From CAVVDY01 sp963819645 (GTDB lineage Bacteria > Acidobacteriota > Terriglobia > Terriglobales > Acidobacteriaceae): a stretch of 64,000 nucleotides of DNA. Within the stretch, counting starts at the first letter, position 1. Every line of letters starts with the position of its first letter. The notes below the pieces were generated by a model that searched no databases, was not told the DNA's origin, and saw only the letters and a list, made by a program, of their open reading frames with translations. Where the stretch lies: the NCBI GenBank assembly GCA_963819645.1, contig CAWFWZ010000014.1:186001-250000 (forward strand), read 5' to 3'. The position numbers and the translations under genes are program-made. Below are positions 25,068 to 32,527 of the stretch, in pieces.

Positions 25068-26396
25068 TTGTCTTCCCTCGTTTCATTGCGGCGCAGAGCG
25101 AGTTCGCGCATCTACCTCGCATTCGCTTCGTTCATCTCTCTTCTGCTGATCGGCGCGGCTAAACCGGACAGAGTGTCCCACCCGACTTTCTACCGAGACG
25201 TGCTCCCCATCCTTCAGGACCACTGCCAGGCGTGTCACCGTCCCGGCGAAATTGCGCCCATGCCGCTGGTGAACTATCAGCAAACGAAGCCCTGGGCTGC
25301 CGCAATCCGAACCGCCGTTGAGGCGAAGACCATGCCTCCCTGGTTCGCTGATCCGCGCTACGGGAAATTCTCCAACGACCCGTCACTTACGCCCGAGCAG
25401 ATCGCGATCATCGCAAAGTGGGTCGCGGCTGGCGCGCCGGAAGGTCCGCCCAAAGACGCTCCCCCTGCGAAGCACTGGCCACAAGGCTGGAACATTGATC
25501 CCCCCGACAAAGTCATCGCCATGCCGCAGCCGGTCACGCTGCCGGCTACCGGCGACATCGAGTACACCTACGAGATCGTGCCCACCGGATTCACGCACGA
25601 CATGTGGGTGCGCGAGTCGGAGATCAAGCCGTCGAGTCCCGAGCACGTGCACCACGCCGTCGTCTACATCCGGCCGCCGAACTCCGACTGGCTGCGCTCC
25701 GCGCCGGTCGGCGTGCCGTTCGTCGCCTCTAGTTTCAAAGACCCGAAGCTGCGCGCCGAAGCCCACGAGACCACCACCGACATGCTGCTGGTATACGCGC
25801 CCGGCAGCCAGCCCGACCACTGGCCCGCAACCATGGCTAAGTTCATTCCCGCCGGCTCCGACCTGGTATTTCAGATGCATTACACCTCGAACGGTCACGC
25901 CGCCACCGACCAGACGAGCGTGGGCCTGGTCTTCGCCAAGGAGAAGCCAGCGCAGCGCGTGCTGACCTTGCAACTCACCAATCACAGCTTCGTCATCCCG
26001 CCGCGCGAGGACGATTACCGAGTCGATGTCTCCGGCACTCTGCCCAACGATTGCACGCTGCTCAGCTTCTTCCCGCACATGCATCTGCGCGGCAAGCGCT
26101 TCGAATACAACATCGTCAACCCGGATGGCTCCGTTCAGGAAACCTTGCTGCGCGTGAACTATCACTTCCACTGGCAACTCAGTTACAAGCTTGCGCAACC
26201 GCGCTTCTTGAAAGCCGGCACGCGCTTGCAGGCGGTGGCGTGGTACGACAACTCCGACGACAATCCGCACAATCCCGACCCCAACGCCACGGTGACGTGG
26301 GGAGGGCAGACCTACGAAGAGATGATGGTCGGCTTCTTCGACGTCGCCGTCCCGGCAGACGTGGACAAAGAAAAGTTTTTCGTGCGCCACAATTGA
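25068..26396 (+). CDS. Cytochrome c fused to a PHM-like copper monooxygenase domain
   Basis: A secreted protein of 442 residues. A signal or anchor helix (about 13-30, RIYLAFASFISLLLIGAA) precedes a cytochrome c-type segment with one heme motif, CQACH (about 53-57), ending around the AIIAKWVAAGAP helix. Beyond residue 150 the fold resembles type II ascorbate-dependent copper monooxygenases (peptidylglycine hydroxylase): SPEHVHHAVVY, VFQMHYTSNG and FFPHMHLRGK give His/Met ligand clusters. Such proteins are frequent in Acidobacteriota with unknown substrates. Confidence 0.78.
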   Translation: MSSLVSLRRRASSRIYLAFASFISLLLIGAAKPDRVSHPTFYRDVLPILQDHCQACHRPGEIAPMPLVNYQQTKPWAAAIRTAVEAKTMPPWFADPRYGKFSNDPSLTPEQIAIIAKWVAAGAPEGPPKDAPPAKHWPQGWNIDPPDKVIAMPQPVTLPATGDIEYTYEIVPTGFTHDMWVRESEIKPSSPEHVHHAVVYIRPPNSDWLRSAPVGVPFVASSFKDPKLRAEAHETTTDMLLVYAPGSQPDHWPATMAKFIPAGSDLVFQMHYTSNGHAATDQTSVGLVFAKEKPAQRVLTLQLTNHSFVIPPREDDYRVDVSGTLPNDCTLLSFFPHMHLRGKRFEYNIVNPDGSVQETLLRVNYHFHWQLSYKLAQPRFLKAGTRLQAVAWYDNSDDNPHNPDPNATVTWGGQTYEEMMVGFFDVAVPADVDKEKFFVRHN

Positions 26397-26472
26397 ACAG
26401 TCGGGTGGAACAGTCGGGGTGAAGAGTCGGGTGGGAGAGTCGGGTGGAACAGTCGGGTGGAAATTTGGGTGC
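26397..26472. repeat. Five to six 13-base tandem repeats
   Basis: The unit AACAGTCGGGTGG repeats every 13 bases with small changes (AACAGTCGGGGTG, AAGAGTCGGGTGG). It starts at the stop codon of the PHM-like gene and ends where the 37-base repeat begins. Confidence 0.85.
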
Positions 26473-26503
26473 CCCATTCAAGCCATCGTTTGGGTTGAGT
26501 GGG
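26467..26503. repeat. 37-base repeat, intergenic copy
   Basis: GGGTGCCCCATTCAA onward matches 8666-8702 inside lhr at 34 of 37 positions. This is the non-coding copy, directly after the 13-base tandem array. Confidence 0.8.
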
Positions 26504-26554
26504 TCTTTTCTGCCGGACCAGTGAAATGTAGCACCACTGTTGCCACCGCCGTGA

Positions 26555-26647
26555 CTCCGCGAAGCGGAGGCCATAGTCTAGCCCAGCACGCAGTGCTGGG
26601 AATGCGTCCAATCGAAAACCCGAGTCCGTAAGGACGACAGAACCCAT
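26555..26647. repeat. Palindromic repeat cluster
   Basis: GCGAAGCGGAGGCCATAG, AGCCCAGCA facing TGCTGGGAAT, and GAGTCCGTAAGGACGACAG form short hairpins of a dispersed type also seen near 27760-27830. It ends at the ywiC-like stop codon. Confidence 0.55.
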
Positions 26648-27491
26648 TCACACCAGAAACGCAGCCGACAATACAGCCCCAAACACGATCGCCTGCGCCA
26701 ACTCGCTGAACCCCAACTTGTGTACATCCAACGGCTGAGTTGGCCGGACGAACCACGCGCCTCCTCGAAACAGCGCGGGAACAAATGCGATCAACGTCCA
26801 AAGCGGCAGCAAGCGAAACGCGCCGGCCGCCGCGAGCACGACGACCAACCCAATCTGCGCGTATATGAACCACTTTCCGCGCGCAAACTTTTCCCGCGAC
26901 GTTGTCAGGCGAGATCCGCGAATGCGCGATCTGCACGAAATGAATCTGGTCGGCAGCAAAGAGCCAGTTAGCAATCCAGAGCAACACGGCCGTTCTATCG
27001 AGCGCGCCGCTCGCGACGTAGTACGCGCCCGCAGCCGTTGATGTCAGCCCAATCGCGCCGATGATCTGCGCCGGCATCCGTCCCGCACGCCCGAGCTTCT
27101 TGACGATCTCCTGCACTCCAAATGCAACCGCCGCGACGATGCCGATGACGACGAGTCCACGCGCGTATCCGGTTGCGAACAAAATGCCGAGGCTGGCTAG
27201 CGCGACGACGCAGAGCAACACAATCAAACGCAAAACCGATGCCTGATCCTGTTTGGTTTGCGCCTTGATCGGGGACAGACCAAGCCACGCTTCAAGCGGC
27301 GTTCTCAGCCAGAAGAGCGCCAGCGTCGCGACCACAAATAACACAAGTGGTCCGGCATGAAAACCCAAGCGCGATGCGACGATTGCTCCCGTCGCCAGCG
27401 GTACCAGCAACATTCCCCACGCGCCGTGTTCGCGCGGGATCAACATGGTTCTCTTACGAGCTTGTTGAGCAGACATGGTCAGGGTTGCCAT
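26648..27491 (-). CDS. YwiC-like integral membrane protein (frameshifted)
   Basis: A polytopic membrane protein of about 281 residues, all hydrophobic helices. PREHGAWGMLLVPLATG near the start is the hallmark of YwiC-like proteins, which have no known function. The C-terminal part (SREKFARGKWFIYAQIGLVV to SAAFLV) is in another frame; one indel near 26908 joins them. The start may be 15 codons downstream (MLIPREHG). Downstream is repeat DNA. Confidence 0.8.
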
Positions 27492-27596
27492 AACTGAATG
27501 CTATGGCAGGCAACAGTGTAAGGCTGTGACAGAAGTCTCAGAAGCGCCGCTTTTCGCGATTGGCTCTTAGCTGTCGGCCAGAGACTGCGGGGGGAA

Positions 27597-27900
27597 TTGC
27601 TCCACGTTTAGGCGCAACCTCGGTTGGGTGGAGGCACCACGCTTTAGCGCGGTGAAGCCGATCCATCTATTGTGCCGACTTTAGCCAGGGCGGAATTGGC
27701 TCGCTGGCGCGTGATGCTAACGAGGTTGAAACCGGGATGTGCCAGTCCGCAGGACGGCATAACCGTAGCCCAGGACGTGAGTCCTTGGTAAGCGTCGTAT
27801 CTGAAGGTAAATCCCTTCAGGAACGACACAAACAGCAGGTTCTTCGCTCCGCCCAGAATGACGGCATCAAAACAAAGGCTCTATGGCTCGGCTGAAGCCG
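27597..27900. repeat. Mosaic of dispersed palindromic repeats
   Basis: This gap between pdxT and ywiC-like is repeat-derived. It has GCACCACGCTTTAGCGCGGTG, then GCAGGACGGCATAACCGTAG, a hairpin CCAGGACGTGAGTCCTTGG, CCCTTCAGGAACGACA, CAGGTTCTTCGCTCCGCCCA (TTGTCATCC family, inverted) and GGCTCGGCTGAAGCCGTGCC. I see no gene in 27492-27929. Confidence 0.65.
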
Positions 27901-27920
27901 TGCCTGATGCAAGACGGTCT

Positions 27921-27941
27921 AACTACTTGCTACTTGCTCCC
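27921..27941. repeat. Short heptad array at the pdxT 3' end
   Basis: Units AACTACT and TGCTACT overlap the pdxT stop codon (27930-27932), so the last residues (SK) and the TAG are repeat-derived, as in pth. Confidence 0.6.
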
Positions 27942-28514
27942 ATGCCTCACCAGCTTCAAAAACTCCGCATGCACACGCGGGTCTTCCGATAGCTCAGGAT
28001 GGAACGTCGCTGCCATGACATTGTCCTTGCGCACCAGCACAGGATCGCCGTCGCGCTTCGCCAGCACTTCAACTCCATTGCCGATGTTTTCGATTCGCGG
28101 AGCACGAATGAAAACCATCTCGAGAGGATCGCCGCCTAATGACGTAACCGCCTCAACAATGCTGGAGTCAATCTGCCGTCCATAGGCATTGCGCCGAATG
28201 GTCATGTCAATGGCGTTGAGGCCGGTCTGGTGCGGGTTTTCGACTTGTCGTGCAAGCAGGATTGCGCCGGCGCACGTCCCAAACGTCGGTTTGGTGTGAA
28301 CGAAGTCGCTGAGCTTCTGAAATCCCTTTTCGCCAAGAAGCTTGAGAAAAGTACTCGATTCGCCACCGGGAATGACCAGGCCGTCGATCTCGTCGAGTTG
28401 CTCGGGCTTGCGCACGAGCACGACCTCGGCGCCGAGTTCTTCCAGCCGTCGCCGATGGGCTTCGAAATCGCCTTGTAGTGCGAGGACGCCGATTTTTGGC
28501 ACGCTATTCGCCAT
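27930..28514 (-). CDS. pdxT: Pyridoxal 5'-phosphate synthase glutaminase subunit
   Basis: A class I glutaminase that feeds ammonia to PdxS for PLP synthesis. IGVLALQGDFEAHRRRLEEL starts it, VIPGGESSTF is the Gly-rich loop, GTCAGAILLA holds the nucleophile Cys, and FHPELSEDPRVHAEFLK holds the His-x-Glu pair. I use the ATG at 28514 (MANSVPKIGV); a TTG at 28526 is an alternative. Both ends overlap heptad arrays. It is separated from pdxS by a toxin-antitoxin pair. Confidence 0.95.
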   Translation of the reverse strand: MANSVPKIGVLALQGDFEAHRRRLEELGAEVVLVRKPEQLDEIDGLVIPGGESSTFLKLLGEKGFQKLSDFVHTKPTFGTCAGAILLARQVENPHQTGLNAIDMTIRRNAYGRQIDSSIVEAVTSLGGDPLEMVFIRAPRIENIGNGVEVLAKRDGDPVLVRKDNVMAATFHPELSEDPRVHAEFLKLVRHGSK

Positions 28515-28557
28515 TCGATCTCGCAAGAAGGCTGTCAGCTCTCAGCCTTCAGCTATC
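28502..28557. repeat. Heptad arrays at the pdxT 5' end
   Basis: 28502-28520 has CGCTATT and CGCCATT units that overlap the pdxT start and encode its first residues (MANS). 28530-28557 has GGCTGTC, AGCTCTC and AGCTATC units. The first type matches the arms of the tgt insertion. Confidence 0.65.
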
Positions 28558-28614
28558 AGTGAATACGTCAGGACTTTAGATTATCGCGAGCTCAGGCGTG
28601 ATTCGAGCGAGGGC

Positions 28615-28983
28615 TCAGAGAACTGCGGTGAGCCGGCATTCGCGTGCCACCGGTTCTACGACTTTCGCTCGCCCATGACCCGGATTGGTTCGCTCATGAG
28701 TGCGTACTACTCCTGCCCGCTCCAGTTTCGAAACATCTCTACGCACCGACTTGGGATCGCGTCCCAAGGCGGCAGCAAGGCCGGTGATTGACGACGATCC
28801 GGTCCTCAGCCTCTGTACGAGCCGGATGCGCTCAGCGGTGAGTACGTCAAGCATTGCCAGCGGATTGTCGAAGGTAATCGTGATTTCGGATTTGATGCGC
28901 TCCCGGCGATCGAGCTTTCGCGCCCGTGCCAAGGCTCGCTTACCGTATCCTTCAAGTCCGTCTGTATGGATCTTCAGCTGCAT
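28615..28983 (-). CDS. Winged-helix antitoxin-like regulator (TumA/HVO_A0114 type)
   Basis: A 122-residue protein with a helix-turn-helix (SITGLAAALGRDPKSVRRDV) followed by ERAGVVRTHERTNPGHGRAK, a winged-helix wing. ERIRLVQRLRTGSSSITGLA is typical of the HVO_A0114-like family found next to TumE toxins. Its ATG overlaps the stop of the upstream toxin-like gene by 10 bases, so the two are translationally coupled. Likely antitoxin and autoregulator. Confidence 0.75.
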   Translation of the reverse strand: MQLKIHTDGLEGYGKRALARARKLDRRERIKSEITITFDNPLAMLDVLTAERIRLVQRLRTGSSSITGLAAALGRDPKSVRRDVSKLERAGVVRTHERTNPGHGRAKVVEPVARECRLTAVL

Positions 28984-29297
28984 ATCGGCTCCTTCTTGTC
29001 GCGGAGTCCGCGCACTTCTTTCAGAAAACGCTTCATCAGTTTCTCGTAGCTGACAAAAGAAAATCTCTGTTCCGCACCGGCATAATGCCTGTGGTGTTTC
29101 CCGTGACTGTTGTCGTATCCGAGCACCCGCCCATTGTCACAGGTGTAAAGAGAATGATTTATGAAAGCCAAGTTGTATTTCACAACAGCGCCCCGCGAAT
29201 CCTGCCAGACTTCCTCACGAATGATCCCCTGGCCGAGAGCACAACGCACTTGCGTCGTTTCATCCACCACCTTGCGTGGCTTTCCCGGCCTCTTCAC
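28974..29297 (-). CDS. TumE-like toxin (DUF6516 family)
   Basis: A 107-residue basic protein. VKYNLAFINHSLYTCDNGRV, LGYDNSHGKHHRHYAGAEQR and FSFVSYEKLMKRFLKEV match the pattern of the TumE/DUF6516 toxin family: a strand pair, then YDN-x-HG-x-HHRH, then a Phe-rich strand and a final helix. The conserved His/Asp cluster suggests a nuclease-like site (inference). It is the first gene of a two-gene module with the HTH gene, with a terminator upstream separating it from pdxS. Confidence 0.75.
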   Translation of the reverse strand: MKRPGKPRKVVDETTQVRCALGQGIIREEVWQDSRGAVVKYNLAFINHSLYTCDNGRVLGYDNSHGKHHRHYAGAEQRFSFVSYEKLMKRFLKEVRGLRDKKEPICS

Positions 29298-29424
29298 GTC
29301 TTAGAATATCACAGGTAGGGCGCAGTACGACCTGTCTGCTCCACGCGAACTTCGCCCTGTGACTGGGTTGGTCTCCCCCCGCCGACTTACGAGAAGCTTG
29401 ACTAGATTCAGAGCCGAATGAGAC

Positions 29425-29454
29425 AGCAAAACAAAGGGCGCGAACTGGTCGCGC
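29425..29454 (-). terminator. Terminator downstream of pdxS
   Basis: On the minus strand AGGCGCGA pairs with TCGCGCCCT, followed by TTGTTTTGC. It separates pdxS from the toxin-antitoxin and pdxT genes, which must then have another promoter. Confidence 0.75.
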
Positions 29455-29460
29455 CTCAAA

Positions 29461-29490
29461 CTGATAGCTGACGGCTGATGGCTGACAGCT
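29461..29490. repeat. Heptad array after pdxS
   Basis: Four units, CTGATAG, CTGACGG, CTGATGG and CTGACAG, at exact seven-base spacing, 7 bases beyond the pdxS stop codon. Confidence 0.75.
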
Positions 29491-29496
29491 TCTTTC

Positions 29497-30435
29497 CTAC
29501 CATCCCCGCGTCTGCAACAGATCTTTCTCCTCGATCGCTGACACCGCCAGGCCCCTCATCGCTCCCGGCACCTGCGCGCTGACTTCGGCGAGAACCTTCG
29601 CATCGTTGAAGTGCGTGGTCGCGATCACGATAGCTTTCGCGCGGGCTTCGGCTTCGGCGCGCTCGTCTTTGTTCAGCAGGTCGAGCGGTGTGACTCCGCT
29701 CTTCATGAAGATGCCTGAGCCGACGAACACGGCTTCGGCGCCAAGCTGCATCATGAGCGACGCATCGGCTGGGGTGGCAATTCCGCCGGCGGAGAAATTC
29801 GGCACCGGAAGCTTGCCGAGTTTCGCAACCATCTTGATCAGCTCGTAGGGCGCCTGATGATTCTTCGCGGCGGCGAACAGCTCCTGATCACTCATCACGG
29901 TGAGCTGCTTCATCTCTTTCACAATCTGGCGCATGTGCTTGACGGCGTGAATCACGTCCCCGGTGCCAGCTTCGCCCTTGGTGCGGATCATGGCCGCGCC
30001 TTCGGCAATGCGCCGCAGCGCTTCGCCCAGATTGCGTGCGCCGCAGACGAACGGCGTCTTGAACTGATGCTTGTCGACATGGTGTTCTTCGTCAGCAGGC
30101 GTCAACACTTCCGACTCGTCGATGTAGTCAACGCCGATCTCCTGCAAAATCTGCGCCTCGGCAAAGTGGCCGATGCGGCACTTGGCCATCACCGGGATCG
30201 ATACCGTCGCCATGATTTCTTTGATCAGCTTCGGATTGGCCATGCGCGAGACGCCGCCCTCGGCGCGGATGATGGCGGGCACGCGCTCCAGCGCCATGAC
30301 GGCGACCGCACCGGCCTTCTCGGCGACCTCGGCCTGCGCCACGCTCATCACGTCCATGATGACGCCGCCCTTCAGCATCTCGGCCAAGCCGATCTTCAAA
30401 CGTAATCCAGTGTTGTTGCCGTTGTTGTCAGACAT
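29497..30435 (-). CDS. pdxS: Pyridoxal 5'-phosphate synthase lyase subunit
   Basis: PdxS makes PLP from ribose 5-phosphate, glyceraldehyde 3-phosphate and ammonia. It has 312 residues. GGVIMDVMSVAQAEVAEKAG includes the first Lys/Asp region, PVMAKCRIGHFAEAQILQEI and VDYIDESEVLTPADEEHHVD are near-invariant, and FVCGARNLGEALRRIAEGAA and NFSAGGIATPADASLMMQLG bind phosphate. It dodecamerises with PdxT. Normally pdxS and pdxT are adjacent; here a toxin-antitoxin module sits between. Confidence 0.97.
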   Translation of the reverse strand: MSDNNGNNTGLRLKIGLAEMLKGGVIMDVMSVAQAEVAEKAGAVAVMALERVPAIIRAEGGVSRMANPKLIKEIMATVSIPVMAKCRIGHFAEAQILQEIGVDYIDESEVLTPADEEHHVDKHQFKTPFVCGARNLGEALRRIAEGAAMIRTKGEAGTGDVIHAVKHMRQIVKEMKQLTVMSDQELFAAAKNHQAPYELIKMVAKLGKLPVPNFSAGGIATPADASLMMQLGAEAVFVGSGIFMKSGVTPLDLLNKDERAEAEARAKAIVIATTHFNDAKVLAEVSAQVPGAMRGLAVSAIEEKDLLQTRGW

Positions 30436-30583
30436 AAGAATTCTCCATCACAGAAAAAGCGCGAACCAATCTCAATTGGCCGCAAGCTTAGGTGAATAGA
30501 TTATTTTACGCTGTGGATGGACGCAGGCGTTTGGGCCGATGAATGATAGCGCGAAAGGACCTGGTTCGTGGCGGACACAACCG

Positions 30584-30611
30584 CAGGTCCTTCGCTTCGC
30601 TCAAGATGACA
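30584..30611. repeat. TTGTCATCC-type dispersed repeat (inverted)
   Basis: AGGTCCTTCGCTTCGCTCAA is the reverse complement of the repeat at 6026-6057. It lies just past the stop codon of the 53-residue gene. Confidence 0.6.
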
Positions 30612-30621
30612 GATCTTGGGA

Positions 30622-30783
30622 TTACGCCGGCATGCTGCCGATAGCGAGCTGGTGGTCGACGATTGACTCGACGATCTGCGCGTCGCCTTTCGCCGAATCT
30701 TCGTTCCGGCTGTAAGCCAGTATGAGCTTGCAGCTCTCGGGAACGCTGGTTTCTTCAACTTCTACGTATGCCAGATTGTTCAT
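30622..30783 (-). CDS. Conserved-looking 53-residue micro-protein
   Basis: ATG at 30783 is preceded by CTGGAGGTTTCCT, a near-perfect ribosome-binding site. The product starts MNNLAYVEVEETSVPESCKL, contains ILAYSRNEDSAKGDAQIVES and ends LAIGSMPA. It is acidic, without signal peptide or membrane segment. It is divergent from the LysR gene by 114 bases and so a candidate target of it. I do not recognise the family. Confidence 0.55.
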   Translation of the reverse strand: MNNLAYVEVEETSVPESCKLILAYSRNEDSAKGDAQIVESIVDHQLAIGSMPA

Positions 30784-30875
30784 AGGAAACCTCCAGGATC
30801 GAGGTTGATTTCTTCATTCTCGATCACATTTGCAGCTTAATTCTGCCCTTGACATGAGTCAAAGGACTTGATTTC

Positions 30876-30886
30876 ATGGAATCCAT
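30876..30886. promoter_or_regulatory. Candidate LysR-type binding palindrome
   Basis: ATGGA-A-TCCAT, a perfect 5-base dyad with one central base, lies 11 bases before the LysR ATG and within the divergent promoter region. LysR regulators commonly bind such sites in front of their own gene. Binding is inference. Confidence 0.4.
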
Positions 30887-30897
30887 CACTTTAAGTC

Positions 30898-31782
30898 ATG
30901 ACAAATCTTGAGCGTTTACGCGTGTTTTATGCCGTCGCGCAGGCCGAAAGCTTCACTAAAGCTGCCGATTCGTTGCACCTAACGCAGTCCGGGATCAGCA
31001 AGCACATCAAGGCCATGGAAGAAGAGATCGGAGTGCCGCTCTTCGAGCGCGAGCCAAGAAAAGTTTCTCTGACGCAAGCTGGGGAGGTCCTGTACGAGAC
31101 CGCGCAGGAGGTGCTCGGCTCGGTGGCATCGGCGGAGCAGCGCATCCAGGAGCTGGCCGGCTTGCGTGGCGGACGGTTGCGCGTCGGCGCCAGCTTTCCG
31201 GTCGGACTTTACGTGTTGCCGCGCTTGCTGGCTGCTTATCGTAAAGACCATCCCGCGATCGAAGTGACGCTGGCGATTGCGACGACGGCGAGCATCGAAG
31301 CCAAGGTGCTCGACAACAAGCTCGACTTCGGATTGGTGAGCGCGGATGTGCATCATCCCAGGCTGCTGACATTTGCGTTCATGACCGATGAGTTGGTGGT
31401 GATCGTGCCGCCGGAGCACAAGTGGGCAAACCGCCGCAACATAAAAGCGCAGGAACTGGTCGACGAAACGTTCATCGTCGCCGCGCGCGGTGCGGGCGCC
31501 AGAGTTACGGTCGAAGAGAAGCTCAAGGCAAAAGGGATCGTGTTGACGAACATCCTCGACTTCGTGAACGTCGAAGGCGTGAAGCACGCGGTAGAAGCGG
31601 GCCTGGGGATTTCCGTTCAACCTCGGGGCGTGGTGCAGCGCGAGATCGAAGCAGGAACGCTTACGGCAATTCGCCTGGCCGACATGGATCCCGAGATCCA
31701 GTACGTGTACATCTGCCGCAAGAAGCAGATTCCTTCTAGCGCCCAAAAGGCGTTCGTTGAGATGCTGACGAATCTCAGTTAA
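30898..31782 (+). CDS. LysR family transcriptional regulator
   Basis: A 294-residue regulator. The N-terminal winged HTH is clear (LRVFYAVAQAESFTKAADSL, then HLTQSGISKHIKAMEEEIGV and PLFEREPRKVSLTQAGE). A periplasmic-binding-like effector domain follows (RLRVGASFPVGLYVLPRLLA). The effector is unknown. It is divergent from the 53-residue gene, which with the palindrome at 30876 is the likeliest target. Confidence 0.93.
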   Translation: MTNLERLRVFYAVAQAESFTKAADSLHLTQSGISKHIKAMEEEIGVPLFEREPRKVSLTQAGEVLYETAQEVLGSVASAEQRIQELAGLRGGRLRVGASFPVGLYVLPRLLAAYRKDHPAIEVTLAIATTASIEAKVLDNKLDFGLVSADVHHPRLLTFAFMTDELVVIVPPEHKWANRRNIKAQELVDETFIVAARGAGARVTVEEKLKAKGIVLTNILDFVNVEGVKHAVEAGLGISVQPRGVVQREIEAGTLTAIRLADMDPEIQYVYICRKKQIPSSAQKAFVEMLTNLS

Positions 31783-31788
31783 CCGATC

Positions 31789-32274
31789 CTATGTGGCGTC
31801 GCTGTGCTTCTTCTTCAGGAACTTGGCGAACATGCGGTGGGGATCGATCTCGATGAACACACCCGTGCTCTGGGCCAACACCTCGCCCTTGGCGTTGCGG
31901 ATTTCGGCGACCCGATTGTGCTCGCGGCCGCGCACGCTCACCTCCCAACCCTCGGTGATTAGCGGCTTACCGAGCGGAACCGGCCGGATGTAAGTTATGG
32001 CCATCTGCCCGGTAACGGCAATAATGTTGCGCAACTTGCTGACCTTGCCCATTGCCTCATCGAGGATGGTCGCGATGATGCCGCCGTGAGCGTGCGACGG
32101 CGGGCCCTCGAACCGTGACGGCAGCTTGAACTTGCAGACGAAGCGCTGAGTTTCTTCGTTGAGCTTGAACTTCAGTTGCAGTCCGGTTTCGTTCTCCGGG
32201 CCACAGCCGAAGCAGTGATTGCCATAGGTGCGCTGCTGAACTTCGTGACCGGGAACGGGTTTGTGGCGTGGCAT
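31789..32274 (-). CDS. PaaI-type hotdog thioesterase
   Basis: A 161-residue hotdog-fold protein. FGCGPENETGLQLKF precedes FEGPPSHAHGGIIATILDEA, the hotdog helix with the HGG-x-x-x-x-x-x-DEAM active-site pattern, and TGQMAITYIRPVPLGKPL is the following strand. It probably hydrolyses an acyl-CoA thioester; the substrate is unknown. It is convergent with the LysR gene, separated by 6 bases. Confidence 0.85.
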   Translation of the reverse strand: MPRHKPVPGHEVQQRTYGNHCFGCGPENETGLQLKFKLNEETQRFVCKFKLPSRFEGPPSHAHGGIIATILDEAMGKVSKLRNIIAVTGQMAITYIRPVPLGKPLITEGWEVSVRGREHNRVAEIRNAKGEVLAQSTGVFIEIDPHRMFAKFLKKKHSDAT

Positions 32275-32285
32275 GTTAATCGTTT

Positions 32286-32431
32286 CTTTTGAAAGGGCAC
32301 GCCTTCAGGCGTGCCGCAACTCTACAAAACATCACCGGCTTCAGCCGCTGAAGCGGAGTGCCCTCAGGGCCTAAAGGCCGAGTTTATTGAATCCTGCTTT
32401 CGGCACGGCTGAAGCCGTGCCCCTTCAAAAC
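32286..32431. repeat. Composite palindromic element, near-complete copy
   Basis: About 146 bases from CTTTTGAAAGGGCACG to GTGCCCCTTCAAAAC. Inner parts are GGCACGCCTTCAGGCGTGCC, GGCTTCAGCCGCTGAAG, an inverted CCTCAGGGCCTAAAGGC, and the right palindrome GGCACGGCTGAAGCCGTGCC. Same order as 7133 and 38012. Confidence 0.85.
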
Positions 32432-32527
32432 AGCGGGCGTAACGCCGGCCTGAAGGCCGGCTCTACCAAAGCCGTGCCCCTTCAAAACAGCGGGCGCAAC
32501 GCCGGCCTGACGGCCGGCTCCACCTAG
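32414..32527. repeat. 57-base tandem duplication
   Basis: GCCGTGCCCCTTCAAAACAG begins a unit at 32414 and again at 32471. Each unit also carries GCCGGCCTGA and GGCCGGCTC. The second copy ends at the fabH stop codon. The right end of the composite element has been duplicated with a second palindrome. Confidence 0.8.
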
